Source of the DNA: Flavobacterium foetidum
GTDB taxonomy: Bacteria > Bacteroidota > Bacteroidia > Flavobacteriales > Flavobacteriaceae
Length of the DNA stretch: 64,000 nt
Assembly: GCF_004634245.1 (NCBI RefSeq)
Contig: NZ_SJTF01000002.1
Location: 310,001 to 374,000, forward strand
Direction: 5' to 3'
This document shows positions 18,685-26,865 of the stretch, piece after piece. The translations under genes were made by a program, and so were the position numbers. Under the pieces are notes generated by a model. It was not told the origin of the DNA. It saw only the letters and a program-made list of their open reading frames with translations, and ran no database searches. Position 1 is the stretch's first letter, and each line of letters begins with the position of its first letter.

Positions 18685-18728
18685 GTAACATTAGTCACCT
18701 ATTTTTTTAAAAAACAAAGCTACCTTTG
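18685..18728 (+). promoter_or_regulatory. Crp/Fnr-like box and -7 element of the sulfane-sulfur operon
   Basis: GTAACATTAGTCAC (18685-18698) reads, on the other strand, as nearly the same box found before the TauE gene. TACCTTTG (18721-18728) is a full-consensus -7 element starting 36 bp after the box start, as at 12952/12988. There is no good -33 element, which fits activator dependence. Transcription would start near 18734, so the coding start is the ATG at 18756. Confidence 0.68.
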
Positions 18729-18755
18729 TATCCCATCATTTTTATAATACCTATC

Positions 18756-20174
18756 ATGAAAATAGAACAAATTTACACCGGATGCCTTGCGCAAGGTGCA
18801 TATTATATCACCTCAAATGGCGAAGCGGCCATTATTGACCCGCTTAGAGAAACACAGCCCTACTTAGATCGTTTGGAACGTGACGGGGTTAAACTCAAAT
18901 ATATTTTTGAAACCCATTTTCACGCTGATTTTGTTTCGGGACATGTAGATTTGAGCAAAGAAACCGGCGCACCAATTGTTTACGGACCAAATGCTGCGTG
19001 TGCGTTTGATTGCATTTCTGCTAAAGACGGACAAGAATTTAAGCTTGGAAAAGTTACCATTAAAGTTTTGCACACTCCAGGACATACCATGGAAAGCACA
19101 ACTTTTTTATTAATTGACGAAAACGGAAAAGATCATGCGATTTTCTCTGGAGACACCTTATTTATTGGCGATGTAGGCCGTCCTGATTTAGCACAGAAAG
19201 CATCTGGAATGACTCAAGACCAACTGGCTGGAATTTTGTATCATTCGCTAAGAAATAAAATTATGACTTTGGCTGATGATGTAATTGTTTATCCTGCGCA
19301 CGGTGCGGGAAGCGCTTGCGGAAAAAACATGAGCAAAGAAACGGTTTCTACTATCGGAAATCAAAAAGCGACAAATTATGCTTTGCGTGCTGATATGACC
19401 GAAGCCGAATTCATCAAAGAAGTGACTGACGGATTATTGCCTCCCCCAGCCTATTTTAGCATGAATGTAGCCATGAACAAACAAGGTTACGAAAGTTTTG
19501 AAACGGTTTTGCATAACGGAATGAAAGCAATAAATGTAAAAGATTTTGAAGCTGTTGCTGAAGAAACTGATGCATTGATTTTGGATACAAGAAGCGCAGC
19601 CGATTTCAGCAAAGGATTTATTCCGCAGTCTATCAATATCGGAATCAATGGCGATTTTGCTCCTTGGGTCGGTACTTTGATTGCGAATGTAAAACAGCCA
19701 ATTATTTTGGTTACTGCTATCGGCATGGAAGAAGAAGCGGTTACTCGTTTGAGCCGCGTTGGTTTTGATACCATCATCGGACATCTGGAAGGCGGTTTTG
19801 AAGCTTGGCAAAATGCTGGTTTTGAAATTGATACCGTAAACCGAATTACAGCAGAACAATTTGCTAACGAATTTAAATTTGGTGAAGACAAAGTCGTAGA
19901 CATTCGCAAAGAAACAGAATACGAAGCTGAACATATTGACGAAGCTTACAGCAAACCCTTGGCTTATATTAACGACTGGGTAAAAGACATTAACCCAAAC
20001 GAGCATTTTTATTTGCACTGTGCAGGAGGGTACAGAAGTATGATTGCCGCTTCTATCTTGCAAGCAAGAGGTTTCAGAAATTTCTCTGAAGTCGAAGGCG
20101 GTTTCGGAGCAATCTCGAAAACCGAAGTTCCAAAATCAGATTTTGTGTGCCAAAGTAAAGTTTTGAAAGCATAA
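18756..20174 (+). CDS. Metallo-beta-lactamase/double-rhodanese fusion (persulfide dioxygenase-like)
   Basis: 472 residues from the ATG at 18756; a TTG at 18726 lies within the promoter. The order is an ETHE1-like MBL domain (1-240) with ETHFHADFVSGH and HTPGHTMEST metal motifs, then two rhodanese domains. The first rhodanese (about 255-355) has no Cys in its loop (ILVTAIGMEEEAV) and is presumably non-catalytic. The second (about 375-465) has the active Cys in LHCAGGYRSM. The MBL domain should oxidise glutathione- or other low-molecular persulfide to sulfite. It heads an operon with two YeeE/YedE-type transporters, and the sulfite could leave through the TauE protein sharing the same promoter box. 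Confidence 0.9.
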   Translation: MKIEQIYTGCLAQGAYYITSNGEAAIIDPLRETQPYLDRLERDGVKLKYIFETHFHADFVSGHVDLSKETGAPIVYGPNAACAFDCISAKDGQEFKLGKVTIKVLHTPGHTMESTTFLLIDENGKDHAIFSGDTLFIGDVGRPDLAQKASGMTQDQLAGILYHSLRNKIMTLADDVIVYPAHGAGSACGKNMSKETVSTIGNQKATNYALRADMTEAEFIKEVTDGLLPPPAYFSMNVAMNKQGYESFETVLHNGMKAINVKDFEAVAEETDALILDTRSAADFSKGFIPQSINIGINGDFAPWVGTLIANVKQPIILVTAIGMEEEAVTRLSRVGFDTIIGHLEGGFEAWQNAGFEIDTVNRITAEQFANEFKFGEDKVVDIRKETEYEAEHIDEAYSKPLAYINDWVKDINPNEHFYLHCAGGYRSMIAASILQARGFRNFSEVEGGFGAISKTEVPKSDFVCQSKVLKA

Positions 20175-20187
20175 ACATTGACATAAA

Positions 20188-20324
20188 TTTTTAACCATAT
20201 AAGTGATATAAGTTCTTTTTAGGTTGTACGCAATTTAAACTCTTATATTTACTTTCACTATCTAAGTTATATAAGCAAAAACGTTCCAGCTTATAATTCC
20301 TTATATCACTTATATGGTTAAAAA
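20188..20324. repeat. ATAAGT inverted repeat within the sulfur operon
   Basis: Perfect 25-bp arms at 20188-20212 and 20300-20324, with further degenerate TTATAT/AAGTTATATAAG copies inside. The arms are the same sequence as the outer arms at 17784-17954. It fills the 173-bp gap between the fusion gene and the first transporter gene. Confidence 0.9.
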
Positions 20325-20347
20325 TAAAAAGCACTTAATTTTAAAGT

Positions 20348-20917
20348 ATGAGTATAATTGAAATTATAAGAGAACCTTGGCCTTGGTATGTTGCAGGCCC
20401 ACTGATTGGATTAACTGTTCCAATTTTGTTAATTATCGGAAACAAATCTTTCGGGATTAGTTCGTCCTTACGTCATATTTGTGCCGCTTGTATTCCTGCC
20501 AATATTTCGTTTTTTAAATACGATTGGAAGAAAGAAAGCTGGAATTTATTCTTTGTTCTTGGAATATTTTTCGGAGGCGTTATTGGCGCTTATTTCTTGT
20601 CAAATCCAAATCCGGTAGAAATTGCTCCAGAATTATCAGAGAAATTGGCAACTTATGGAATCACAGACCACAGCGGTCTAGTGCCTGCGCAATTATTTTC
20701 TTGGGAAAGCTTACTAACGATTCGCGGTTTTATTATGATTGTCGTGGGCGGATTCTTGGTTGGTTTCGGAACACGTTACGCTGGCGGATGCACAAGCGGA
20801 CACGCCATTATGGGACTTTCAAATCTGCAATGGCCTTCACTAATAGCTACCATCTGTTTTATGATTGGCGGTTTTGTAATGTCCCTTTTTATTTTGCCTT
20901 ATATTCTTTCACTTTAA
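20348..20917 (+). CDS. YeeE/YedE-family sulfur transporter half (PmpA-like)
   Basis: 189 residues with about four to five membrane helices. The conserved Cys motif is [18 protein letters not shown] (about residues 140-157), and a second Cys pair lies in [15 protein letters not shown] near residue 45. Proteins of this family move thiosulfate or sulfane-sulfur species through Cys relays. It is followed after 10 bp by a second half-size gene, so the two probably form a heterodimeric channel equivalent to a full-length YeeE. Confidence 0.87.
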   Translation: MSIIEIIREPWPWYVAGPLIGLTVPILLIIGNKSFGISSSLRHICAACIPANISFFKYDWKKESWNLFFVLGIFFGGVIGAYFLSNPNPVEIAPELSEKLATYGITDHSGLVPAQLFSWESLLTIRGFIMIVVGGFLVGFGTRYAGGCTSGHAIMGLSNLQWPSLIATICFMIGGFVMSLFILPYILSL

Positions 20918-20927
20918 AATTTCAAAA

Positions 20928-21404
20928 ATGAGTTTAGAAAATAAAAACATCGACGGAGAAGGAATCAATGCAAGCCAGAAAAAAGAAACTGGATTTGCAA
21001 ATCTTAAATATTTAATTGTTGGAATCTTTTTCGGAATTGTATTCGTAAAAGCGGAAATCATCAGCTGGTTTAGAATACAAGAAATGTTTCATCTTGAGTC
21101 ATTCCACATGTACGGCGTAATTGGTTGCGCTGTTGCTGTTGGATTAATTTCAGTACAATTGATTAAAAAATTTAATATCAAAACCCTTGATGGCGAAAAA
21201 ATCGAAATCCAGCCCAAGACTTTCAGCAAAGGACAAATCTATGGCGGACTTCTGTTCGGTTTCGGATGGGCAATTACGGGCGCATGTCCTGGTCCGCTTT
21301 TTGCGCAGATTGGTACAGGAGCGACGGTAATCGTAGTAACTTTAGTAAGTGCTATTTTCGGCACTTGGGTTTATGGTTTGATTAAAGATAAACTGCCACA
21401 CTAA
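20928..21404 (+). CDS. YeeE/YedE-family sulfur transporter half (PmpB-like, DUF6691)
   Basis: 158 residues, about four membrane helices, with the Cys motif AITGACPGPLFAQIG near residue 120. The first 25 residues are hydrophilic. It pairs with the 189-residue half encoded 10 bp upstream. Together with the MBL-rhodanese protein this forms a sulfane-sulfur handling operon: uptake or export by the transporter, oxidation and transfer by the enzyme. Confidence 0.87.
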   Translation: MSLENKNIDGEGINASQKKETGFANLKYLIVGIFFGIVFVKAEIISWFRIQEMFHLESFHMYGVIGCAVAVGLISVQLIKKFNIKTLDGEKIEIQPKTFSKGQIYGGLLFGFGWAITGACPGPLFAQIGTGATVIVVTLVSAIFGTWVYGLIKDKLPH

Positions 21405-21410
21405 AAATTT

Positions 21411-21547
21411 GTTTCAAGTTTTCTTTGTTTCAGGTTTCAAGTTGATTTAACCGCAAAGTTCGCAAAGTTTATTTACATAGCTTTGCGAACTTTGCGCTTT
21501 ATACGACCTTATTAGGAAAGCATCTTGCGTGCTTTGCGGTTAAATAT
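21411..21547. repeat. CGCAAAGT inverted repeat downstream of the sulfur operon
   Basis: GCAAAGTTCGCAAAG (21453-21467) is perfectly inverted at 21481-21495. An outer pairing TTTAACCGCAAAG (21446-21458) with CTTTGCGGTTAAA (21533-21545) encloses it. A GTTTCAAG-family fragment sits to the left (21411-21441). It may act as a terminator between the operon and glpD. Confidence 0.85.
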
Positions 21548-21619
21548 TTTTCATCAATTTTAATTTCCTTTTGTTAAGTTTGTTTAAAACAAATAAGTCC
21601 CATAAAAGCAACGCAAAAT

Positions 21620-23206
21620 ATGAACCGTTCAGAACAGTTATCCAGATTACAGAATGCCGAAAATTGGGACATAATAATTATTGGCGGTGGAGCAAGCGGA
21701 CTCGGAACAGCAATTGACGCTGCAAGTCGTGGTTACAAAACCATCTTATTTGAAGCCGTAGATTTTGCAAAAGGAACTTCCAGCCGAAGCACTAAATTGG
21801 TTCATGGTGGTGTGCGTTATCTGGAACAGGGAAATGTACATTTGGTTCGAGAAGCATTAAAAGAAAGAGGTTTGTTGGCTCAAAATGCAAATCATTTGGT
21901 AAAAAACCAGTCATTTGTTATTCCGAATTATCATTGGCTAAGCGGTTATATCTATACTATCGGACTAAAGATTTACGATTTATTGTCTGGCTGCCTAAGT
22001 TTAGGGAGTTCCAAATATCTTTCGAAAAAGAAAACTATAGAAATGCTTCCAAACGTTGAGAAAAACGGATTGGTAAATGGCGTCGTTTATCACGACGGGC
22101 AATTTGATGATTCTCGTCTAGCCATAAATTTAGCGCAGACTGCTGCGGAAAATGGTGCCTGTCTCTTAAATTATGTAAAAGTCGTCAGTTTATTAAAAGA
22201 CGACAGGAATCAAATTACTGGCGTTACAGCAATTGATCAGGAAACTGGAAAATCTTACAACGTTCAAAGCAATGTTGTTGTAAATGCAACTGGCGTTTTT
22301 ACCAACGCCATTATGAAACTTAATGATAAAGTTTATAAAAAATACATTGTTCCGAGTCAGGGAATTCATTTGGTTTTTGACAAATCTTTTCTCCCTAGCG
22401 AAAATGCCTTAATGATTCCGAAGACAAAAGACGGAAGAGTTTTGTTTGCTGTTCCGTGGCACAACCGTGTTGTAGTAGGAACTACCGATACATTAATAAA
22501 GAAACAAAGCCTGGAACCTATTGCATTGGAAAGCGAAATCGAATTTGTCTTGGAAACAGCCCAGCGATTCTTAGCAAAAAAACCAACAAGAGCCGATGTA
22601 CTTTCTGTTTTTGCTGGATTACGTCCATTGGCAGCGCCGAAAGAAGAAGGCAAAAGCACCAAAGAAGTTTCGAGAAGCCATAAAATCATAGTATCAGAAA
22701 CGGGACTCATTACGATTACTGGAGGAAAATGGACCACTTATCGAAAAATTGCCCAAGACATTATCGACAAAGCAATCAAAACTGGAAAATTGCCTAAAAA
22801 AGAATGCCGTACAGAACATCTCTCCATCCATGGAAATAAAACAACTACTTCTCAAGACAGAGAAAATCACCTTTATATATATGGTTCTGATATTCCGAAA
22901 ATAATCGAACTGCAACAAAACGAACCCGAATTAAAAGAAAAGCTTCATCCTGCTTACGAATTTACTATGGCAGAAGTCATTTGGGCTATTCGTTATGAAA
23001 TGGCTAGAACTATTGATGATATTTTAGCAAGACGTGTTCGCTTATTATTTTTAGATGCCAGAGCAGCTTTAGCCGTTTCAGAAAAAATAGCAAAAGTTAT
23101 TGCCATAGAATTAGGTCATGATGAAAATTGGATACGAAAAGAAATTGCCAACTTTAAAGAGATTTCTAAAGGATTTTTTCTCTCAGAGTTTAGAGAAATT
23201 TCATAA
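21620..23206 (+). CDS. glpD: FAD-dependent glycerol-3-phosphate dehydrogenase/oxidase
   Basis: 528 residues. The FAD-binding Rossmann motif IIIGGGASGLGTAIDAASRG is at residues 19-38, followed by the DFAKGTSSRSTKLVHGGVRYLE signature of this family. The C-terminal domain (about 390-528) matches the GlpO/GlpD cap (YGSDIPKIIELQ, EMARTIDDILARRVRLLFLDARAA). It oxidises glycerol-3-phosphate to dihydroxyacetone phosphate and feeds electrons to the quinone pool or O2. No other glycerol gene is adjacent. No amphipathic membrane anchor is obvious, so dehydrogenase versus oxidase activity is undecided. Confidence 0.9.
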   Translation: MNRSEQLSRLQNAENWDIIIIGGGASGLGTAIDAASRGYKTILFEAVDFAKGTSSRSTKLVHGGVRYLEQGNVHLVREALKERGLLAQNANHLVKNQSFVIPNYHWLSGYIYTIGLKIYDLLSGCLSLGSSKYLSKKKTIEMLPNVEKNGLVNGVVYHDGQFDDSRLAINLAQTAAENGACLLNYVKVVSLLKDDRNQITGVTAIDQETGKSYNVQSNVVVNATGVFTNAIMKLNDKVYKKYIVPSQGIHLVFDKSFLPSENALMIPKTKDGRVLFAVPWHNRVVVGTTDTLIKKQSLEPIALESEIEFVLETAQRFLAKKPTRADVLSVFAGLRPLAAPKEEGKSTKEVSRSHKIIVSETGLITITGGKWTTYRKIAQDIIDKAIKTGKLPKKECRTEHLSIHGNKTTTSQDRENHLYIYGSDIPKIIELQQNEPELKEKLHPAYEFTMAEVIWAIRYEMARTIDDILARRVRLLFLDARAALAVSEKIAKVIAIELGHDENWIRKEIANFKEISKGFFLSEFREIS

Positions 23207-23435
23207 TCGACTTAAAAACAGACTCCAAATTAATTATTTTCTTAGGAAACTTAAAAATTCACCTTACAAAAACTCTAATCCAAAAAGAAACAACAAAATC
23301 TACTTTCTCAATTTTAATTCTACGTTAAATCACAATATATCAATAATTTAAAAAATAAAATTGAGTAACTTTATATCGACACAAAAAATCCTCCCTAATA
23401 AGATCTTTACATATTAACAAAAATTTAACATGACA

Positions 23436-23480
23436 TTTGTATATACAACTATTAATTATTCTACATTTGTATATACAAAT
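23436..23480 (+). promoter_or_regulatory. Promoter with twin MarR operators
   Basis: TTGTATATACAA, a perfect palindrome, occurs at 23437-23448 and 23467-23478, centres 30 bp apart; the second extends to a perfect 16-bp palindrome (23465-23480). The -33 TTTG (23436-23439) lies in the first and the -7 TACATTTG (23462-23469) in the second, with a 22-bp spacer. A repressor bound here would block both promoter elements. Confidence 0.75.
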
Positions 23481-23495
23481 TATACACTTACGACT

Positions 23496-23954
23496 ATGAC
23501 AATTGAAGAAGTTATTAAGAGTACGGTTAAGATGGATAATGCGAAAAAAGTTATTCTGAATATCATGTACACACAGAATGTGATTCAGGATCATTTCAAC
23601 GAGTTAATCAAACCGTATGATCTGTCTGGAGAGCAATATAACGTGTTGCGTATATTAAGAGGGCAAAAAGGAAATCCGGCCAATATGTGCGTGATACAGG
23701 AAAGGATGCTGGCAAAAACAAGCAATACGACAAGACTGGTAGACAAATTATTATTAAAGGATTTTGTAACAAGAAACGTTTGTCCAGACAACCGAAGAAA
23801 AATCGAAGTCTTGATTACCCAGAAAGGATTGGATGTTTTAGAAGAATTAGATCCAAAAGTAGATGAGCACGAACGCGCATTTGCTAATAATCTAAAACCC
23901 GATGAATTAGTTTTTTTAAACCAGTTATTAGAAAAATACAGAACCAATAAATAA
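23496..23954 (+). CDS. MarR-family transcriptional regulator
   Basis: 152 residues from the ATG at 23496. A frame from 23430 reads through the twin operators and promoter and is rejected. A winged HTH is visible (about residues 30-100): LSGEQYNVLRILRG, then MLAKTSNTTRLVDKLLLKDFVTR as recognition helix and wing lead-in. It has one Cys in NMCVIQ and one in NVCPDN, so redox control is possible but unproven. It lies 13 bp before a nitroreductase and then a YceI gene, which it likely controls together with itself. Confidence 0.9.
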   Translation: MTIEEVIKSTVKMDNAKKVILNIMYTQNVIQDHFNELIKPYDLSGEQYNVLRILRGQKGNPANMCVIQERMLAKTSNTTRLVDKLLLKDFVTRNVCPDNRRKIEVLITQKGLDVLEELDPKVDEHERAFANNLKPDELVFLNQLLEKYRTNK

Positions 23955-23967
23955 AACAATATAGACT

Positions 23968-24600
23968 ATGAGCAATTTCTTAGAAAATCAAAATTGGAGA
24001 TATGCAACCAAACAATTTGATGCTTCAAAAAAGATATCAGACACAGATTTAAATACATTAAAAGAAGCCGTTAGATTAAGCGCTTCTTCATACGGATTGC
24101 AACCTTATAAAGTAATCATTGTTGAAAATCCAGAATTACGAGAAAAATTAAAAGGAGCCGCTTGGGGACAATCTCAAATTACAGATGCTTCTCACCTATT
24201 CATTTTCGCAAACGACTTAAACCTTGACGCTGGTTCTGTTGACAAATACATCACCAATATCAGTGAAGTAAGAGGCGTTCCTGCAGAAGCTTTGGGCGGA
24301 TTTAGCGATATGATGAAAAATGTAATCGCAAATTTGACTGAAGATGCAAAACACATCTGGACAGCCAAACAAACTTATCTAGCATTAGGAAACTTATTGA
24401 ATGCAGCGGCAGAGTTAAAAATTGACGCTACTCCAATGGAAGGTTATAATGCAGCATCTTTCAACGAAATTTTAGGTTTTGACAAATTAGGCTTAAATGC
24501 TTCAGTAATTGCAACAGTAGGCTACAGACACGACGAAGACAAGTCACAACACCTGAAAAAAGTTAGAAAATCAAACGAAGAATTATTTATCACTCTATAA
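23968..24600 (+). CDS. NAD(P)H-dependent oxidoreductase, nitroreductase family
   Basis: 210 residues of the NfsB-like FMN family: an N-terminal RYATKQFD, the LSASSYGLQPYKVIIV strand-helix and the C-terminal GYRHDEDKSQHLKKVRKS. The enzyme should reduce quinones or nitro compounds with NAD(P)H through FMN. It is second in the MarR-led cluster, consistent with a detoxification role against an electrophile sensed by the regulator. The natural substrate is unknown. Confidence 0.9.
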   Translation: MSNFLENQNWRYATKQFDASKKISDTDLNTLKEAVRLSASSYGLQPYKVIIVENPELREKLKGAAWGQSQITDASHLFIFANDLNLDAGSVDKYITNISEVRGVPAEALGGFSDMMKNVIANLTEDAKHIWTAKQTYLALGNLLNAAAELKIDATPMEGYNAASFNEILGFDKLGLNASVIATVGYRHDEDKSQHLKKVRKSNEELFITL

Positions 24601-24631
24601 TTATTATTAATCCAAAATCAATTTTAACAAA

Positions 24632-25198
24632 ATGAAAAATTTTAAAACATTTGCAATAGCATTATTCGTAGCAGTGGCTAGCGTTTCAGTAAACGCACAA
24701 ACTAAAAAAATCGACGTAAAAGCGTCTACTATCAAATGGGTAGGTAAAAAAGTAACAGGAGAGCACTCTGGAACTGTAAACTTTAAAGACGGAGCTGTAG
24801 TTTTTAAAGGAAAAAAATTAACTGGAGGAAGCTTTACAGTAGACATGACATCTTTGACTGCAACAGATTTAACTGGAGAATATCAAGGAAAATTGAACGG
24901 GCACTTAAAAGCTGACGATTTCTTCGGAACTGATAAATACCCAACTTCAAAACTAGTTTTCAAAACTATCAGCGCAAAATCTGCTGATGTTTACAGTGTA
25001 ACTGCTGACTTAACTATCAAAGGAATCACTAAACCGGTATCTTTTGACATCACAGTAAAAGGAAACACTGCTACAACTGCTTTCAAAGTTGACAGAACTA
25101 AATACGACATTAAATACGGTTCAGGAAGTTTCTTTGATGGTTTAGGAGACAAAACTATCAATGACGAATTCGAATTAGCTGTATCTTTAAAATTCTAA
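24632..25198 (+). CDS. YceI-family periplasmic lipid-binding protein
   Basis: 188 residues with a signal peptide (cleavage after SVNAQ, about residue 21). The mature part is an all-beta lipocalin-like barrel of the YceI type, with the pattern STIKWVGKKVTGEHSGTVNF, DLTGEYQGKLNGHLKADDFF and a GITKPVSFDITV strand. Such proteins bind polyisoprenoid chains in the periplasm. It is third in the MarR cluster and ends at a strong terminator. Confidence 0.92.
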   Translation: MKNFKTFAIALFVAVASVSVNAQTKKIDVKASTIKWVGKKVTGEHSGTVNFKDGAVVFKGKKLTGGSFTVDMTSLTATDLTGEYQGKLNGHLKADDFFGTDKYPTSKLVFKTISAKSADVYSVTADLTIKGITKPVSFDITVKGNTATTAFKVDRTKYDIKYGSGSFFDGLGDKTINDEFELAVSLKF

Positions 25199-25226
25199 TA
25201 TTAGAAGCTTACTAGTTCATAAATTT

Positions 25227-25266
25227 AAGAAACCCCAATAGTTTTGGCTATTGGGGTTTCTTTTTT
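25227..25266 (+). terminator. Strong terminator after the MarR-nitroreductase-YceI cluster
   Basis: A 15-bp perfect stem, AAGAAACCCCAATAG (25227-25241) with its complement (25248-25262), loop of six, then a T-run. Both strands could be terminated. Confidence 0.92.
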
Positions 25267-25402
25267 GCAAAGTTTTCAAAATAATAACATTCTTAATACT
25301 CACATAACATATTGGTAATAATCAGCAGGAGTTTGATTAACATAAGCGGTCTAATTTTGGGTCAATTAAAAAATCAAAAACTAGAAATTAAAAATCATAG
25401 TT

Positions 25403-26683
25403 ATGAAAAAAAAAGTACAAGTTATTCTTATTATCCTAATTAACAGTCTGTTTCTACACGCCCAACAACAGCCAAAAGGAATTATTGGAACCAGCAACTG
25501 GCTGAACAATTGGACCAATTTTAAACCTGCCGCTAACGAATATAACGAAGCCACCAACATAATTGCCGGAACTATTGAGAAAGATACCAAACTGGTTAAA
25601 CGCAATACTTACCAGCTGGTTGGTGTAGTGTATGTTACCAATAATGCCACTTTAACTATCGAGCCCGGAACTGTCATTCGCGGAGACGACAAAACTTGCG
25701 GCACACTTGTGATTACAAACGGTTCTAAAATTATTGCCGAAGGATTGGAAACAGATCCTATTATTTTTACCTCCAACAAAGAAAAAACAGAAAGAAAACC
25801 AGGCGACTGGGGCGGCATTATTGTTATGGGTAAGGCTCCAATCAATACTTTGGGAGGCTTACAAACACTTCCGTTTGACTTAGAACCGACCTTAAACCAT
25901 TACGGAGGTCAAGATGCTGAAGATTATTCAGGAATCTTAAAATATATCAGAATTGAATATGCTGGAAGAAAATTGAGCGCACAAAAAGAGTTAAACGGTC
26001 TTTCTCTTGCAGGTGTAGGCAAAAAGACATTAGTAAGCCACATACAAATCAGTTTTTCGAATGACGATTCTTTTGAATGTTACGGCGGTAATCTAAATAT
26101 GAATAATTTAATTTCGTATAGAACTACAGACGACGACTTCGATTTTACGCAAGGTGCGCAAATCAACATTACGAATAGTATTGCCATTCGTCATCCTTTC
26201 TCTTCGGATATTTCGGGCTCAAGATGTTTCGAGGTAGATTCGTATGAGAAAGTAGCCAATACCGATATGACCAAACCAATGACCCAAATAAATGCTTCCA
26301 ACATTACGCTGATCAATTTGGAAGAAAATAATCAAGGATTGGTAAGAGAGTCTGTTTATGTAAAAGAAAACACGCTTTTTAATCTTTCAAACAGTGTGGT
26401 TTCCGGTTTTACTCCTTTCATTCTGCTAGAAGGAAGCATCGGAAACGGAGAAGCAAATCTTTCTAAGATTGCTTTGAAAAATGTAGTTGCCAATAATTGC
26501 ACAGGCGAAATAAGCAGCGAATCGGCAAGCAACAATCCAGGACTAAAAAGCTATTACAGCAATCCAGATTTTGGAGTACAATTCACAAAAATGAAAAATA
26601 ACGAGCTTTTTGCATTGCCAAATATCAAAGGAAATCCAGATTTTAGATTGAATGTAAACAATACAATAGCTATTGGTAATTAA
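25403..26683 (+). CDS. Secreted right-handed beta-helix-like protein
   Basis: 426 residues with a signal peptide (cleavage after LFLHAQ). The mature protein shows the turn-and-strand rhythm of a parallel beta-helix: TLTIEPGTVIRGDDKTCGTLVITNG (in parts), then GDWGGIIVMGKAPIN and later GILKYIRIEYAGRK and SHIQISFSNDDSFECYGG. It lacks a visible T9SS C-terminal sorting domain or lipobox. It resembles surface proteins found widely in Flavobacteriia, often described only as hypothetical. Role unknown; possibly adhesion or glycan contact. Confidence 0.75.
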   Translation: MKKKVQVILIILINSLFLHAQQQPKGIIGTSNWLNNWTNFKPAANEYNEATNIIAGTIEKDTKLVKRNTYQLVGVVYVTNNATLTIEPGTVIRGDDKTCGTLVITNGSKIIAEGLETDPIIFTSNKEKTERKPGDWGGIIVMGKAPINTLGGLQTLPFDLEPTLNHYGGQDAEDYSGILKYIRIEYAGRKLSAQKELNGLSLAGVGKKTLVSHIQISFSNDDSFECYGGNLNMNNLISYRTTDDDFDFTQGAQINITNSIAIRHPFSSDISGSRCFEVDSYEKVANTDMTKPMTQINASNITLINLEENNQGLVRESVYVKENTLFNLSNSVVSGFTPFILLEGSIGNGEANLSKIALKNVVANNCTGEISSESASNNPGLKSYYSNPDFGVQFTKMKNNELFALPNIKGNPDFRLNVNNTIAIGN

Positions 26684-26780
26684 GCTGTTGAAGCTAAACT
26701 AATCTATAAAATTTAACAAATTTCAAAAATTCGAATAGATTTTTTTCAAAATTTATATACGCTATTTAAAATTACATTTA

Positions 26781-26788
26781 TATCTTTG
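26781..26788 (+). promoter_or_regulatory. -7 element of the trp operon
   Basis: TATCTTTG matches TAnnTTTG. The start site would fall near 26794, about 15 nt before the leader peptide ATG. A -33 TTG is not evident. Confidence 0.6.
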
Positions 26789-26808
26789 CTTCAACAAAAA
26801 AAAAAAAA

Positions 26809-26865
26809 ATGAGAACAATTTTAAACAATACTTGGTGGTGGAGTAATTTACGTCAGACGTCGTGA
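26809..26865 (+). CDS. trpL: trp operon leader peptide
   Basis: An 18-codon frame, MRTILNNTWWWSNLRQTS, carries three consecutive Trp codons at positions 9-11 (26833-26841). It lies between a consensus -7 element and a rho-independent hairpin, ahead of trpE. It acts as the sensor of charged tRNA-Trp: with Trp scarce the ribosome stalls at the UGG codons and an alternative hairpin forms; with Trp plentiful it reaches the UGA stop and the terminator forms. The stop codon itself lies in the segment that pairs to form the antiterminator. Confidence 0.9.
   Translation: MRTILNNTWWWSNLRQTS

Noticed and set aside
19434-20063. 209-codon minus frame opposite the MBL-rhodanese gene
   Set aside because: Antisense shadow; the opposite strand encodes recognisable catalytic motifs throughout.
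23430-23495. N-terminal extension of the MarR gene
   Set aside because: It is translated from the twin operator palindromes and promoter; repeated FVYT simply reflects the duplicated DNA site.
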